Source of the DNA: Myxococcus xanthus
GTDB lineage: Bacteria; Myxococcota; Myxococcia; Myxococcales; Myxococcaceae
DNA: 64,000 bases
Assembly: GCF_006402735.1 (NCBI RefSeq)
Contig: NZ_CP017174.1
Coordinates: 1,553,001 to 1,617,000 of the forward strand
Direction of reading: 5' to 3'
Below are positions 35,354 to 43,821 of this stretch, piece after piece. Each line of letters starts with the position of its first letter. The first letter of the stretch is position 1. Below the pieces are notes generated by a model. That model worked only from the letters and a program-made list of their open reading frames with translations. It did no database searches and was not told the DNA's origin. The position numbers and the translations under genes are program-made.

Positions 35354-35935
35354 ATGACGGATGTGCGCCCCGAGGCGAAGCCCGTACAGAGGAATCGTGA
35401 CGAATTGATTGATGCGCTGCGACAGCACCTCGCGGGCACCTTTCGCTGGGCTGGCGCGAGCGTGGTGCTGGGGGGCCTGGCGGTGCTCTATGGGTGGTCG
35501 TCGTTCCAGCAGGAACTGGATGCCGGAAGACACAGATGGCCGTTCAGTGCCCAGCTCCCGGTGTGGGGGAGCCTGCTCGTGGTCATCGGCCTGCTCGCCT
35601 TCTGGCTGGCGCCTCGCTACACGCGGAGGCTGGTGCGAAGCGTGGAAGCCGATGTGCGGGTTTCGCTGCTGATGACGGTCGAGCGGAAGGAGTTGCCCGG
35701 AGACGACAACGATGTCTTGTTCGTCGCCACCCTGTACACCCCGAAGCAACAGCGCGTGGTGCTTCAAAACGTGCATTTTCGTCAGGGGTACAAGCCGCTG
35801 GCGTATCCCTTCGAGGAAGGCGTTTCCCTGGCGCCGGTGCAGGTGTACGGCAGGCCCGGCCGGGGCCCCATCGTCATCGACGCGGGCTGGGCGTTCCTGC
35901 TGCCCGCCAACCTGACGTACCCCTGGTACAAATAG
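35354..35935 (+). CDS. Hypothetical inner-membrane protein, two TM segments
   Basis: 193 aa from ATG 35354 with ggagga at 35341-35346 (GTG 35351 also possible). A polar N-terminus is followed by two membrane spans (WAGASVVLGGLAVLYGW and LPVWGSLLVVIGLLAFWLAP), then a soluble beta-rich domain of about 100 residues (VRVSLLMTVERKELPGDDND, VLFVATLYTPKQQRVVLQNV) ending LLPANLTYPWYK. No family recognised. Monocistronic and convergent with the propeller lipoprotein gene. Confidence 0.75.
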   Translation: MTDVRPEAKPVQRNRDELIDALRQHLAGTFRWAGASVVLGGLAVLYGWSSFQQELDAGRHRWPFSAQLPVWGSLLVVIGLLAFWLAPRYTRRLVRSVEADVRVSLLMTVERKELPGDDNDVLFVATLYTPKQQRVVLQNVHFRQGYKPLAYPFEEGVSLAPVQVYGRPGRGPIVIDAGWAFLLPANLTYPWYK

Positions 35936-35990
35936 GAGCGGCCGCTCCCTTGGAACGAAGCGGCCGCCACGGCCCTGTCGCCAGGTGTGG

Positions 35991-37631
35991 CTAGTCCCCG
36001 GAGTAGACGCCGATGGTGCCCGGCATCACGGTGCCATCGCTCAGCGTGGTGCCCTGGAAGGCCACCAGCATGCGGCGCCGCGGGCCGGAGCGGTCCACCT
36101 GGATGTCCGGCACGCGCATGCTGGACAGTTCTCGCCCGAGCACGGAGAGGCCGTAGTGGGAGACGGAGCCGCCCCGGACACGGGAGAGGCCGCCGCCCCA
36201 GCTATGACCGGCCCAGATGCTGCCGTTGGCCGGGTCCGCCGCCACGCTGGCCACGTGCGGCGCGGCCAGCTCGTTCTTCAGCGTACGCACCACCTGACCG
36301 CTGTCGTTCAGCTCCGCGAGGCCGTGGCCGAAGGAGCCCACCCACGCGGAGGTGCCCACGACGGCGATGCCGGAGACCAGGTCATCCGTGCGCTGCTCCG
36401 GACGGGAGTAGCGCTCCTCGCCCACCGCGTCCTTCCAGATGTCGATGCGGTTCCATGCGGAGGCTCGGGACTCCGTCCGCGTCTGGCCCTCCCAGAAATC
36501 GTTCGCGACGGTGCCGTAGAAGTAGCGCGTCGTCCGGTTGGCGCCGCCGACCCAGACATCGCCGTCCGGACGCACGCCCAGGCCCCAATACGCATCCGTG
36601 AGCAGCGCGGGCTGAACCCTCCACCGGCTCCGGTCCTCTCCGTACTGGGCCCGGTCCGCCGTGGGGTTCGTGTAGATGTACGCGTTGATGCCCGGGTGCG
36701 AGTGCTCCTCCACGCCCCAGCAGTGGAACTGCCCGTTGCACGTCGGGTCGCCCCGGTAGTCCGCATCACCGCGGGCGAGGCCGTGGTTGGCGCCAAACCA
36801 GACGCTGTTGGTTTTCGCGTCATAGGCGATGCGCCAGATGTTGCAGAGCTTCTCGCGGCCTCGCAGTTCGGCGTCGACGACGTTCGGTCCCGAGAAGATG
36901 TCGTAGTGCACGACGTCGAGCGTGCCGTCCGCGCGCAGTGCGACACGGTCGGCGTCACCGCTCTTGTATCGCGCGGGGTCCGGCGCGTTGCTGTCCCAGT
37001 TGTTCTCGCAGTGGAGCGCGCCGTCGCCCGGCATGCCCTCGTAGCCGACGAAGACGGTGTCGTTCCAAGCGCCCGCGACAGAGATGACCTTGAGGTACTT
37101 CGGTCCCGGCGGCGCGCTGCCGTCCGGCATGTAGCCGTACGGGCGCAGGCCTTCCGCCATCGTGTAACGCCGGAAGGTGCGCTCACCCTTCTTCATGAGG
37201 AAGAGCCCTTCTTCGCCGCCCGCCACCCAGATGTTGCCGGATGCGTCCGCGCTCACGCCGTGGATGAAGCGGGGGCCGCCCGCCTCGCGGCCGAAGAACT
37301 CCCAGTTCGCCGCGGAAGGCGTGGGCAGGGGCACTTCCACGGGGCCCCCGTCCGGCGTGCCACCGTCGTCATCCGGCGTACCCGAATCCGGCGTGCCACC
37401 GTCGTCGTCCGGCGTGCCCGAATCCGGTTCTCCCGCGTCGGGCTCGTCCGGTGTCCCTGAATCCGGCGTGCCCGAGTCCGGCGTGCCTGCATCGCCTTCC
37501 GGGGCTTGGGGGGATTCCGAGGGCGGGACGTCCAAGTCCTGTCCGTCCGTCGTGCCACTCCCCGAGCCACAGCCCGTCCACACCCAGCCCGCCATGAAGA
37601 GCGCGCCCGCCCATCCCCATCCGCGCTTCAT
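35991..37631 (-). CDS. Beta-propeller lipoprotein with Asp/Pro/Thr-rich repeat linker
   Basis: 546 aa from ATG 37629-37631. Lipobox WTGC (Cys21, Gly at +2). Residues 46-96 are a low-complexity linker of repeated GTPDSGTPD and GTPDDDGG units. The remainder is propeller-like with regularly spaced W-V/GG blades: SADASGNIWVAGGEEGLFLM, NSVWFGANHGLARGD, GVRPDGDVWVGGANRTTRYF, GTSAWVGSFGHGLAEL, NGSIWAGHSWGGGLSRV, as in two-component-regulator propellers. The linker probably holds the propeller away from the outer membrane. No catalytic signature. Confidence 0.82.
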   Translation of the reverse strand: MKRGWGWAGALFMAGWVWTGCGSGSGTTDGQDLDVPPSESPQAPEGDAGTPDSGTPDSGTPDEPDAGEPDSGTPDDDGGTPDSGTPDDDGGTPDGGPVEVPLPTPSAANWEFFGREAGGPRFIHGVSADASGNIWVAGGEEGLFLMKKGERTFRRYTMAEGLRPYGYMPDGSAPPGPKYLKVISVAGAWNDTVFVGYEGMPGDGALHCENNWDSNAPDPARYKSGDADRVALRADGTLDVVHYDIFSGPNVVDAELRGREKLCNIWRIAYDAKTNSVWFGANHGLARGDADYRGDPTCNGQFHCWGVEEHSHPGINAYIYTNPTADRAQYGEDRSRWRVQPALLTDAYWGLGVRPDGDVWVGGANRTTRYFYGTVANDFWEGQTRTESRASAWNRIDIWKDAVGEERYSRPEQRTDDLVSGIAVVGTSAWVGSFGHGLAELNDSGQVVRTLKNELAAPHVASVAADPANGSIWAGHSWGGGLSRVRGGSVSHYGLSVLGRELSSMRVPDIQVDRSGPRRRMLVAFQGTTLSDGTVMPGTIGVYSGD

Positions 37632-37840
37632 CTCGTCACCGTCCCCTGCTGAAAAGCCGATCGGCCCGAAGTGGGTCGTCGTGTTCAATCCCCGTTCGTT
37701 GGCAAGGACGGTGCCAGCACGAGCAGCCTTGAAGCGCGGCGTGTCCGTTGGGCGCCAGACACGATGTGGGTAATCCGCTTCCCAGCGTGCGTACGGGCCT
37801 GTCCCGGGCGAGGCCGGATTCGTGCTACTTCCTTCCTCGA

Positions 37841-38539
37841 ATGGGTGGTCATGACGCGCGGGGCCGGATGCCACTTTCTCTTGTCGGTCAGGAGCCGGAC
37901 CTCCTGTTCTACACACGTCAGGCGGCCGAGCATGGCGGGCCCGTGCTGGTGTTGGGAGCCGCCAATGGCCGGGTGGTGTGGGCGCTGGCGGGACATGGCC
38001 ATGACGCCGTGGGCGTGGACCCTTCGGAGGTGATGATTCGCTCCGCCGAGGAACAGCGGAGCTCGGAACCCGAGGACGTCTCACGCAGGGCGCGCTTCCA
38101 GGTGGCGGACCTCCGCTCGCTGCGCCTGTCCGAGCGCTTCCCACTGGTGCTCGCGCCCCAGCACGCGTTGGGGCTGATGCCGGGAAAGGATGACTTGGAG
38201 GCGTTGCTGGCCACGGTGCGCCACCACCTCACGCCGGACGGCTCCTTCGTCTACGACGTGCTCAACACGCCTCGCGAGCCGGTGCTCCCCCGGGACGACG
38301 AGGCGCCCAGCGCCGGCCTGGAGCCCCGCCGCCCGCTCTTCACCCTCCACCTGCGCGAGCGGCGTGCGCCCGGTGGGCCCAGCCCCATCCGCCGCCTCAA
38401 GCTGCGGCACTTCACGCCGGAGGAGCTGGACGCGGCGCTCACCGCGGCGGGGTTGGTGCCGCGCGAGCGCTACGGCCGCTTCGACGGCAAGCCCTTCGAC
38501 CTGGAGGACTCGCGCCACATCGGCATCGCCGGACCGTGA
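37841..38539 (+). CDS. Class I SAM-dependent methyltransferase-like protein
   Basis: About 232 aa from ATG 37841; ATG 37868 is an alternative, and neither has a strong ribosome-binding site. The fold is recognisable: motif I region GGPVLVLGAANGRVVWALAG, acidic residue in AVGVDPSEVMI, FQVADLRSLRL, and a strand-5 segment LTPDGSFVYDVLNTP. Motif I reads GAANG instead of the usual GxGxG, which may weaken SAM binding. The C-terminal RRLKLRHFTPEELDAALTAAGL is typical of small-molecule methyltransferases. Substrate unknown. Confidence 0.78.
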   Translation: MGGHDARGRMPLSLVGQEPDLLFYTRQAAEHGGPVLVLGAANGRVVWALAGHGHDAVGVDPSEVMIRSAEEQRSSEPEDVSRRARFQVADLRSLRLSERFPLVLAPQHALGLMPGKDDLEALLATVRHHLTPDGSFVYDVLNTPREPVLPRDDEAPSAGLEPRRPLFTLHLRERRAPGGPSPIRRLKLRHFTPEELDAALTAAGLVPRERYGRFDGKPFDLEDSRHIGIAGP

Positions 38540-38546
38540 GCGCCCG

Positions 38547-39245
38547 TCAGCGCTCGAAGCGGTAGCCCAGTCCGCGCACGGTGAGGAAGTGGCGGGGGGC
38601 TTCCGGGTCGGGCTCGAACTTCAGGCGCAGCTGGCGCATGAAGTTGTCCACGGTGCGGGCGCTGCCTTCGTAGTGGTAGCCCCAGGCGCCGGACAGCAGC
38701 TCCTCGCGGGTGAAGGTGCGCCCCGGGTGCGCGAGGAAGTGCGCCAGCAGCTTGAACTCCTGCGCGGTGAGCTCCACCGGCGTCCCTGCGCGCGCCACCG
38801 TGCGGGCGGCCATGTCCACGCTCACGTCGCCGAATGTCACCGGCGGCGGCGAGCCCGCCCCTGCGGACGGGTAGCGCCGGCGCAGCACGGCTTTGATTCG
38901 GGCCAGCAGCTCCTGGAGGCCGAACGGCTTCACCACGTAGTCGTCCGCGCCCAGGTTGAGGCCGACAATCTTGTCCGTCTCCATGCCCTTGGCGGAGAGC
39001 ACGACGACGGGCGTGTCCCGGCCGCGCTGGCGCAGTTCCTTGAGGACCTCGAAGCCGTTGAGCTCCGGCAGCATGACGTCCAGCACCACCAGGTCCGGCG
39101 ACTCGTCCAGCGCGCGCGCCAGTCCAGTGCGGCCATCCTGGGCCTGGAGCACCTCGTAGCCCTCGAAGCGCAGGTTCATGGACAGGCCCGTGAGGATGGA
39201 CAGGTCGTCCTCCACGACCAGGATGCTCCGTGTCTTGTCGCTCAT
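38547..39245 (-). CDS. OmpR/PhoB-family response regulator
   Basis: 232 aa from ATG 39243-39245, which overlaps the kinase stop by 4 nt. The receiver domain has the acidic pair E12/D13/D14, phosphoacceptor D56 in VVLDVMLPELNG, the conserved Ser in VVLSAKG and Lys in DDYVVKPFG. The winged-helix output domain at about 130-232 is of OmpR type (LTAQEFKLLAHFLAHPGRTF, SARTVDNFMRQLRLKFEPD, LTVRGLGYRFER). It is co-transcribed after its cognate kinase. Targets are unknown; the divergent cytochrome gene is the nearest candidate. Confidence 0.92.
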   Translation of the reverse strand: MSDKTRSILVVEDDLSILTGLSMNLRFEGYEVLQAQDGRTGLARALDESPDLVVLDVMLPELNGFEVLKELRQRGRDTPVVVLSAKGMETDKIVGLNLGADDYVVKPFGLQELLARIKAVLRRRYPSAGAGSPPPVTFGDVSVDMAARTVARAGTPVELTAQEFKLLAHFLAHPGRTFTREELLSGAWGYHYEGSARTVDNFMRQLRLKFEPDPEAPRHFLTVRGLGYRFER

Positions 39246-40771
39246 GCCTTCCCCGCCGGCAGGTGGATGGTGAACCGGCTTCCCTTGCCTGGCTCGCTCT
39301 GCACGGAGATGCGGCCTCCGTGGGTTTCGATGATGCGCCGGGTAATGGCCAGCCCCAGCCCGCTGCCTTCCGTCCTGCGCGTCAGCAGGTTGTCCACGCG
39401 ATAGAAGCGCTCGAAGATGCGCTTGCGCTCCTTGGGAGCAATGCCCAAGCCGTTGTCCTCCACCGACAGGTCCACCCACTTGTCGTTGCCTCGGACCTGG
39501 AGGGTGATGCGGCGGTTTTCCGGCCCGCTGTACTTGTAGGCATTCTGCAGCAGGTTGAGCAACGCGCCGGCCACCGCGGCCCGGTCCACGTCCAGCGCGG
39601 GCAAGCCGTCCGACACATCCACCGTCAGGTCTACGCCGTCCTCCATGCGCTGGGTGCGGAAGGCCTCCACCGCCGCGTTCACGAGCTCCGGCACCGGCAC
39701 GATTTCGCGCTGGTACACCTTGCGCCCGCCTTCGATGCGCGCCCAGTCCAGCACGCGCTCGACGAAGATGGACAGGCGTTCCGTCTCGCGCATCAGCAGG
39801 GTGAGCACCTCCTGCATCTGCGCCGGGTCCTTCAGCCGCCCCAGGGCCAGGGTTTCGATGAACATGCGGATGGACGTGAGCGGCGTGCGCAGCTCGTGGC
39901 TCACCAGCGACACGAAGTCCGTCTTCATCCGCGACAGCTGCGCTTCGCGGTAGAGCGCGCGGCCGGTGTAGACGACGCCGAAGGTGAGCGTCAGGTAGAA
40001 CAGGCCCAGCAGCACGCCGTACAGCACGCGGTTGCGCGTGGACGCGCGCGCCACCGGGTCCTCGCCGGTGGGCAGCACCACCAGCCGGAAGTCCTGGAGG
40101 GGCGAGGGCAACACGCGCTCCGCCAGGCCCGTGGGCCCCATGGCGCTGGCGCGCGCCTGCGCCACCTCGGACACCAGACGCCCCATCAGTCCGCCATCGG
40201 AGGGCTCCCGGGGCACGGGCAGCAGGGCGAAGCGCACCGGTTCACTGGACACGGCCCGGGGGTCCACGCGCTCGGCCAGCAGGGCCTCCAGCCTCTGCAC
40301 CGACAGCCGCACGCCGTGCACCACGCTGCCGCGTCGCTCGGCGGCCACCAGCACCGCGCGCCCGCCCGCGGTGAGCGAGAAGACGGTGGGCTCGGTGGGC
40401 AGTCCGCCCGCCTCGGGCACCACGGTGGAGAGCGCCTCCGCCAGCTGGGTGTCCCGGGTGCGGACCTGCCCGTCCTCCAACTGGAAGGCGCCGTCCGGCT
40501 CCGACACGGGCTGCCCGTCGGGGAGGATGAACTGGAGTTGGTCATTCACCGGCTCCAGGCTCGCCGAGGCGAGGATGCCCGGCAGCTCCTCCGACAGCGA
40601 CTCCAGCGTGCCGCGCCAGGCGGCCTCCAGCCGTTTCTCCACGGCCGCGCGCTCGTTGATGATGGCCACCACCCCGAAGCCGGACAGGCCGGCGGATGGC
40701 ACCACCACCAGGACGATGAGCAGCGCGAACGTGCGCCGGAAGTTGAGGAAGCGGGGCGGAGTGCGGGACAC
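39242..40771 (-). CDS. Membrane sensor histidine kinase
   Basis: 509 aa from GTG 40769-40771, preceded by aaggagagg. There are two membrane spans (about 14-38 and 249-271) enclosing a periplasmic sensor region of about 210 residues with no named fold. The HisKA domain has the phosphoacceptor H292 in SHELRTPLTS; HATPase motifs follow: N-box NLLQNAYKYS, G1 DNGLGIAPKE, F-box FERFYR, G2 GSGLGLAI. All catalytic boxes are intact. It forms a two-component pair with the overlapping OmpR-type regulator. The 249-nt gap to the divergent cytochrome gene holds the promoters; no clear motif identified. Confidence 0.92.
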   Translation of the reverse strand: MSRTPPRFLNFRRTFALLIVLVVVPSAGLSGFGVVAIINERAAVEKRLEAAWRGTLESLSEELPGILASASLEPVNDQLQFILPDGQPVSEPDGAFQLEDGQVRTRDTQLAEALSTVVPEAGGLPTEPTVFSLTAGGRAVLVAAERRGSVVHGVRLSVQRLEALLAERVDPRAVSSEPVRFALLPVPREPSDGGLMGRLVSEVAQARASAMGPTGLAERVLPSPLQDFRLVVLPTGEDPVARASTRNRVLYGVLLGLFYLTLTFGVVYTGRALYREAQLSRMKTDFVSLVSHELRTPLTSIRMFIETLALGRLKDPAQMQEVLTLLMRETERLSIFVERVLDWARIEGGRKVYQREIVPVPELVNAAVEAFRTQRMEDGVDLTVDVSDGLPALDVDRAAVAGALLNLLQNAYKYSGPENRRITLQVRGNDKWVDLSVEDNGLGIAPKERKRIFERFYRVDNLLTRRTEGSGLGLAITRRIIETHGGRISVQSEPGKGSRFTIHLPAGKA

Positions 40772-41020
40772 GGCCCCTCTCCTTTACTCCCACCCGGCGC
40801 TACACGCTCGTGGCGTTTCACCCACGCCCGCGACAGGGGAGTGTCCACCACCACCTGGAGTGTGTGCGGACGTCATCGACTTCGGGGGTGTTCTGGTGCA
40901 AGCATGGGCGGCTGCGGGGCAGGCGTGCGACGTGGGCCGGCCGCCTTCTTCCCCGCTCAGGACGCGGCCGCCCGGTGTCTGGTGGGTGGGGCGGGCCGCC
41001 GCGAGGAAGGGAACCCCTCC

Positions 41021-43030
41021 ATGAGACGGACGGTCCTGGCCACGGTGCTGGCCTCGATGCTCGCGCTTCCGGCGTGTGAAGACCGCGATGCCCAGGCGAC
41101 CTGGACCCAGTCGTCGGGCTCGGTGGCGCTCAGCCGGGATGACGCCTTTCTCTACGTGGTGGACTCGGACAACGGCGTCCTCGCCGTGGTGGACACGGCG
41201 CGTCGTGAAAAGGTGGGCGAGGTGAAGGTGGGCCTCCTTCCCGAGCGCGTGGCGGTGGGGCCGGACGACACCGTCTACGTCTCCAATCGCGGCTCGCGCA
41301 GCGTGTCCGTCATCCGCCGGGGCGACTGGAACGAGGCGGCCCGCATCGCGGTGGGTGTGGAGCCCGTGGGCCTGTCGGTGTCGCCCGCCGGGGACACGCT
41401 GTACGTGGTGAACAGCACCGCGCTGGCGACGTCGAGCCACGGCTCGTTGATGGCGGTGGATACGCGCTCGCTGTCGGTGCGCTGGGAATTGCCGGTGGGG
41501 GATGAGCCCCGAGGCATCGCGCTGGCGCAGGGTGGCAAGCGCGCGCTCATCACCCGCTTCCGTCAGGGCGACCTGGTCTCCGTGGACCTGACGGACGCGG
41601 ACCGGCCCCGCGTGGCGCGTGAGCAGACGGACTTGTACGCGCGCGCCAACGTCCGGGACAACGTGGCCGCGGCCCCGGACGGGCTGACGCCGCTGCCTCC
41701 GGCCGCGGACATCCGCTTCCAGCCGCGCAGCATGTCGAGCGTGGCGGTGACGCCGGATGGAGAGCGCGCGTTGGCGACCGTGATGTGGGCGCGGGAGGAC
41801 CCGCTGTCTCCAGACGGGACGCCGACCCCGCCGACCGGGGGCTCGCTCTACGGCGGCGGAGGGCCCTGCAACACGGGCGGCGTGGTAGCGCCGGGGCTGG
41901 TCACCTTCGACACGGACACGGGCACGCCCCGGGTGGATGACCTGGACCGGTGCCGTCCGCCGCCGGACCTGTCACCGGACTTTCCGCCCTCCACCATCAT
42001 CAGCCCGGAGCTGACGCACCCCATCCAGGGGCCGGTGGCGGCGGTGGTGGACCCGACGGGCCTCTGGGCCTTCGTGGTGAACCGGGAGACGGACAACGTC
42101 GCCATCATCCCCACGGGGCGCCGTTCGGGCTCGGACCTGATGGCCGGCCTGGGCAGCACGGTGCGTCAGCTGGTGCGCGTGGGCTCCGGTCCCACCGGCA
42201 TCGCGATGACGCGGGATGGGCGCAAGGCCTATGTCTACAACGCGTTCGACCACACGGTGACGACGCTGGTGAGCGACGGCGCGGGTGGCACCGCCAACAT
42301 CCGCACGGACGGCGCGCCGCTGCCCATCGCAGGCGACGTGCTGGCGCCCAACGAGGTGGCGGGCCGCAAGCTGTTCTTCAGCGCGCTGGACTCGCGCATG
42401 GCCAGTACGTCGGTGGGCGCGTCGTGTGCGAGCTGTCATCCCGATGGCCGCGAGGACGGCCACGTCTGGGGTTTCCCGGACGGGCCTCGTCAGACGCCCA
42501 GCCTCGCGGGCCGGAGCATGACGAAGACGGGGCCGTTCCACTGGAGCGGCGAGTTCTCCACCATGCGGGACTTCCTCGACGCGACGGTGCGCCACCGCAT
42601 GGGCGGGACGGTGCTGGACGGCGTCATGGTGGCGCAGCTGTCCGACTTCATCGACGTGCTGCCCGCGCCGGACAACCCGCACAGGGCTGACGTCCTCACC
42701 GACGCGCAGACACGCGGCGAGGCCGTGTTCCGCAAGGCCGCGTGTGACACCTGCCACGGAGGGGAGCACTTCACCCTCAACACGCAGGCCGACGTGGGCA
42801 CATTCGTCACCTCGGGGCCGCTCCAGGATGACCCGGTGGTGCGCAAGCAGGGGCTCAACACGCCGTCGCTGTTGGGGCTGGCCCGCACCGCGCCGTACCT
42901 GCATGACGGCAGCGCCGTGTCGCTGAAGGACCGGCTGATGCAGGGCCGCGAGTCGAATCAGCACGGCGTGACGGCGCAGCTCACCGACGCCGAGGTCGAC
43001 GACCTGGTGGCGTACCTGCTCACGCTGTAG
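41021..43030 (+). CDS. Lipoprotein beta-propeller/diheme cytochrome (MauG/peroxidase-like)
   Basis: 669 aa from ATG 41021 with gaggaagg upstream. Signal MRRTVLATVLASMLALPAC gives a lipoprotein with Glu at +2. Residues about 30-430 are YVTN-type propeller repeats (DAFLYVVDSDNGVLAVVDT, DTVYVSNRGSRSVSVI, TRDGRKAYVYNAFDHTVTTL). Two haem c sites follow: CASCH and CDTCH, the second in a domain ending TPSLLGLARTAPYLHDGS, characteristic of diheme cytochrome peroxidase/MauG proteins. It shares its design with the protein at 15691-17988 but is lipid-anchored. It is divergent from the two-component operon, which may regulate it. Confidence 0.86.
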   Translation: MRRTVLATVLASMLALPACEDRDAQATWTQSSGSVALSRDDAFLYVVDSDNGVLAVVDTARREKVGEVKVGLLPERVAVGPDDTVYVSNRGSRSVSVIRRGDWNEAARIAVGVEPVGLSVSPAGDTLYVVNSTALATSSHGSLMAVDTRSLSVRWELPVGDEPRGIALAQGGKRALITRFRQGDLVSVDLTDADRPRVAREQTDLYARANVRDNVAAAPDGLTPLPPAADIRFQPRSMSSVAVTPDGERALATVMWAREDPLSPDGTPTPPTGGSLYGGGGPCNTGGVVAPGLVTFDTDTGTPRVDDLDRCRPPPDLSPDFPPSTIISPELTHPIQGPVAAVVDPTGLWAFVVNRETDNVAIIPTGRRSGSDLMAGLGSTVRQLVRVGSGPTGIAMTRDGRKAYVYNAFDHTVTTLVSDGAGGTANIRTDGAPLPIAGDVLAPNEVAGRKLFFSALDSRMASTSVGASCASCHPDGREDGHVWGFPDGPRQTPSLAGRSMTKTGPFHWSGEFSTMRDFLDATVRHRMGGTVLDGVMVAQLSDFIDVLPAPDNPHRADVLTDAQTRGEAVFRKAACDTCHGGEHFTLNTQADVGTFVTSGPLQDDPVVRKQGLNTPSLLGLARTAPYLHDGSAVSLKDRLMQGRESNQHGVTAQLTDAEVDDLVAYLLTL

Positions 43031-43054
43031 GGGACGGGGGCTGTCCGGTGGGCC

Positions 43055-43639
43055 TCAGGGCTCGCCGGAGTCCCCCGCGTCCTCTTCCCGGGCGCCGGGT
43101 GTCCCCGCGTCGAGCACGGCGGGCGTGGTGGCGATGAGCGCCGAGCGCGCCACCTCCACGGCCCGCTCCGTCTCACCGCCCAGCCAGGTGACGACGACCG
43201 CGCAGTCCGTGTCGTCATCCCAGGCCAGCACCTGGGACATGCCCTGGGCGGGCGCGCGCCGCACCGCGGCACGGCCCAGCGCGGGCACCGCCACGCCGCC
43301 GGCCTGGAGGGTCGGGGCCATCAACGATTGGATGTCCGATTGGGCGTAGCGGGCGTTGCAGTCCCAGGTGATGGAGACGGCGAGGCCGGGCTCCGCGTCC
43401 GAGCGGAAGCTGCACAGCGGGCCACACGTCGGGCAGGCGCGCTCCTGCTTCATGGTGAAGCCGGGGAGCATCAGCTCGCGGTCGTCCGCTGGCAGCAGCA
43501 CCTCGCAGTCGGGGAGCGCCGCGCGCTCGACAGGGGGCGCCGTGGTGCCCGCGTCCACCGCGGGTGAGTCCGAGGGTCGGCTCCGGCACGCCGCCAGCGC
43601 CAGTGCCATGAACAATGCCGCGCGCCCTCCAGCCCTCAT
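43055..43639 (-). CDS. Hypothetical Cys-containing lipoprotein
   Basis: 194 aa from ATG 43637-43639. Lipobox LAAC, Arg at +2. The mature region has several cysteines (ALPDCEVLLP, ERACPTCGPLCSF, TWDCNARY, DTDCAVVV), suggesting disulfide bonds rather than a metal site, though CPTCGPLC could bind metal. The tail is Asp/Gly-rich. No family recognised. It converges on the cytochrome gene with a 24-nt gap. Confidence 0.72.
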   Translation of the reverse strand: MRAGGRAALFMALALAACRSRPSDSPAVDAGTTAPPVERAALPDCEVLLPADDRELMLPGFTMKQERACPTCGPLCSFRSDAEPGLAVSITWDCNARYAQSDIQSLMAPTLQAGGVAVPALGRAAVRRAPAQGMSQVLAWDDDTDCAVVVTWLGGETERAVEVARSALIATTPAVLDAGTPGAREEDAGDSGEP

Positions 43640-43821
43640 CCCGTGTGACTCCCGTGTGCGCCTGCCGAAGCGGCGCGGATGGTAGACCGGAGGATGCCTC
43701 GCGCGGCGACGTTTCCCGCATGCCGCTGACCGCTTCCGGACGCAGGCCCGGTTTGGCCTCCAAGCGGGCGGGCTTGCCTCGTGCCTTATATGCCCGTCGG
43801 ACTAAGCTGAGGCTTCCCACC

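Noticed and set aside
37851..38033. Alternative ATG 37851 in another frame as the methyltransferase start
   Set aside because: That frame lacks the methyltransferase motifs and stops early; the SAM-binding motifs are only in the frame of 37841.
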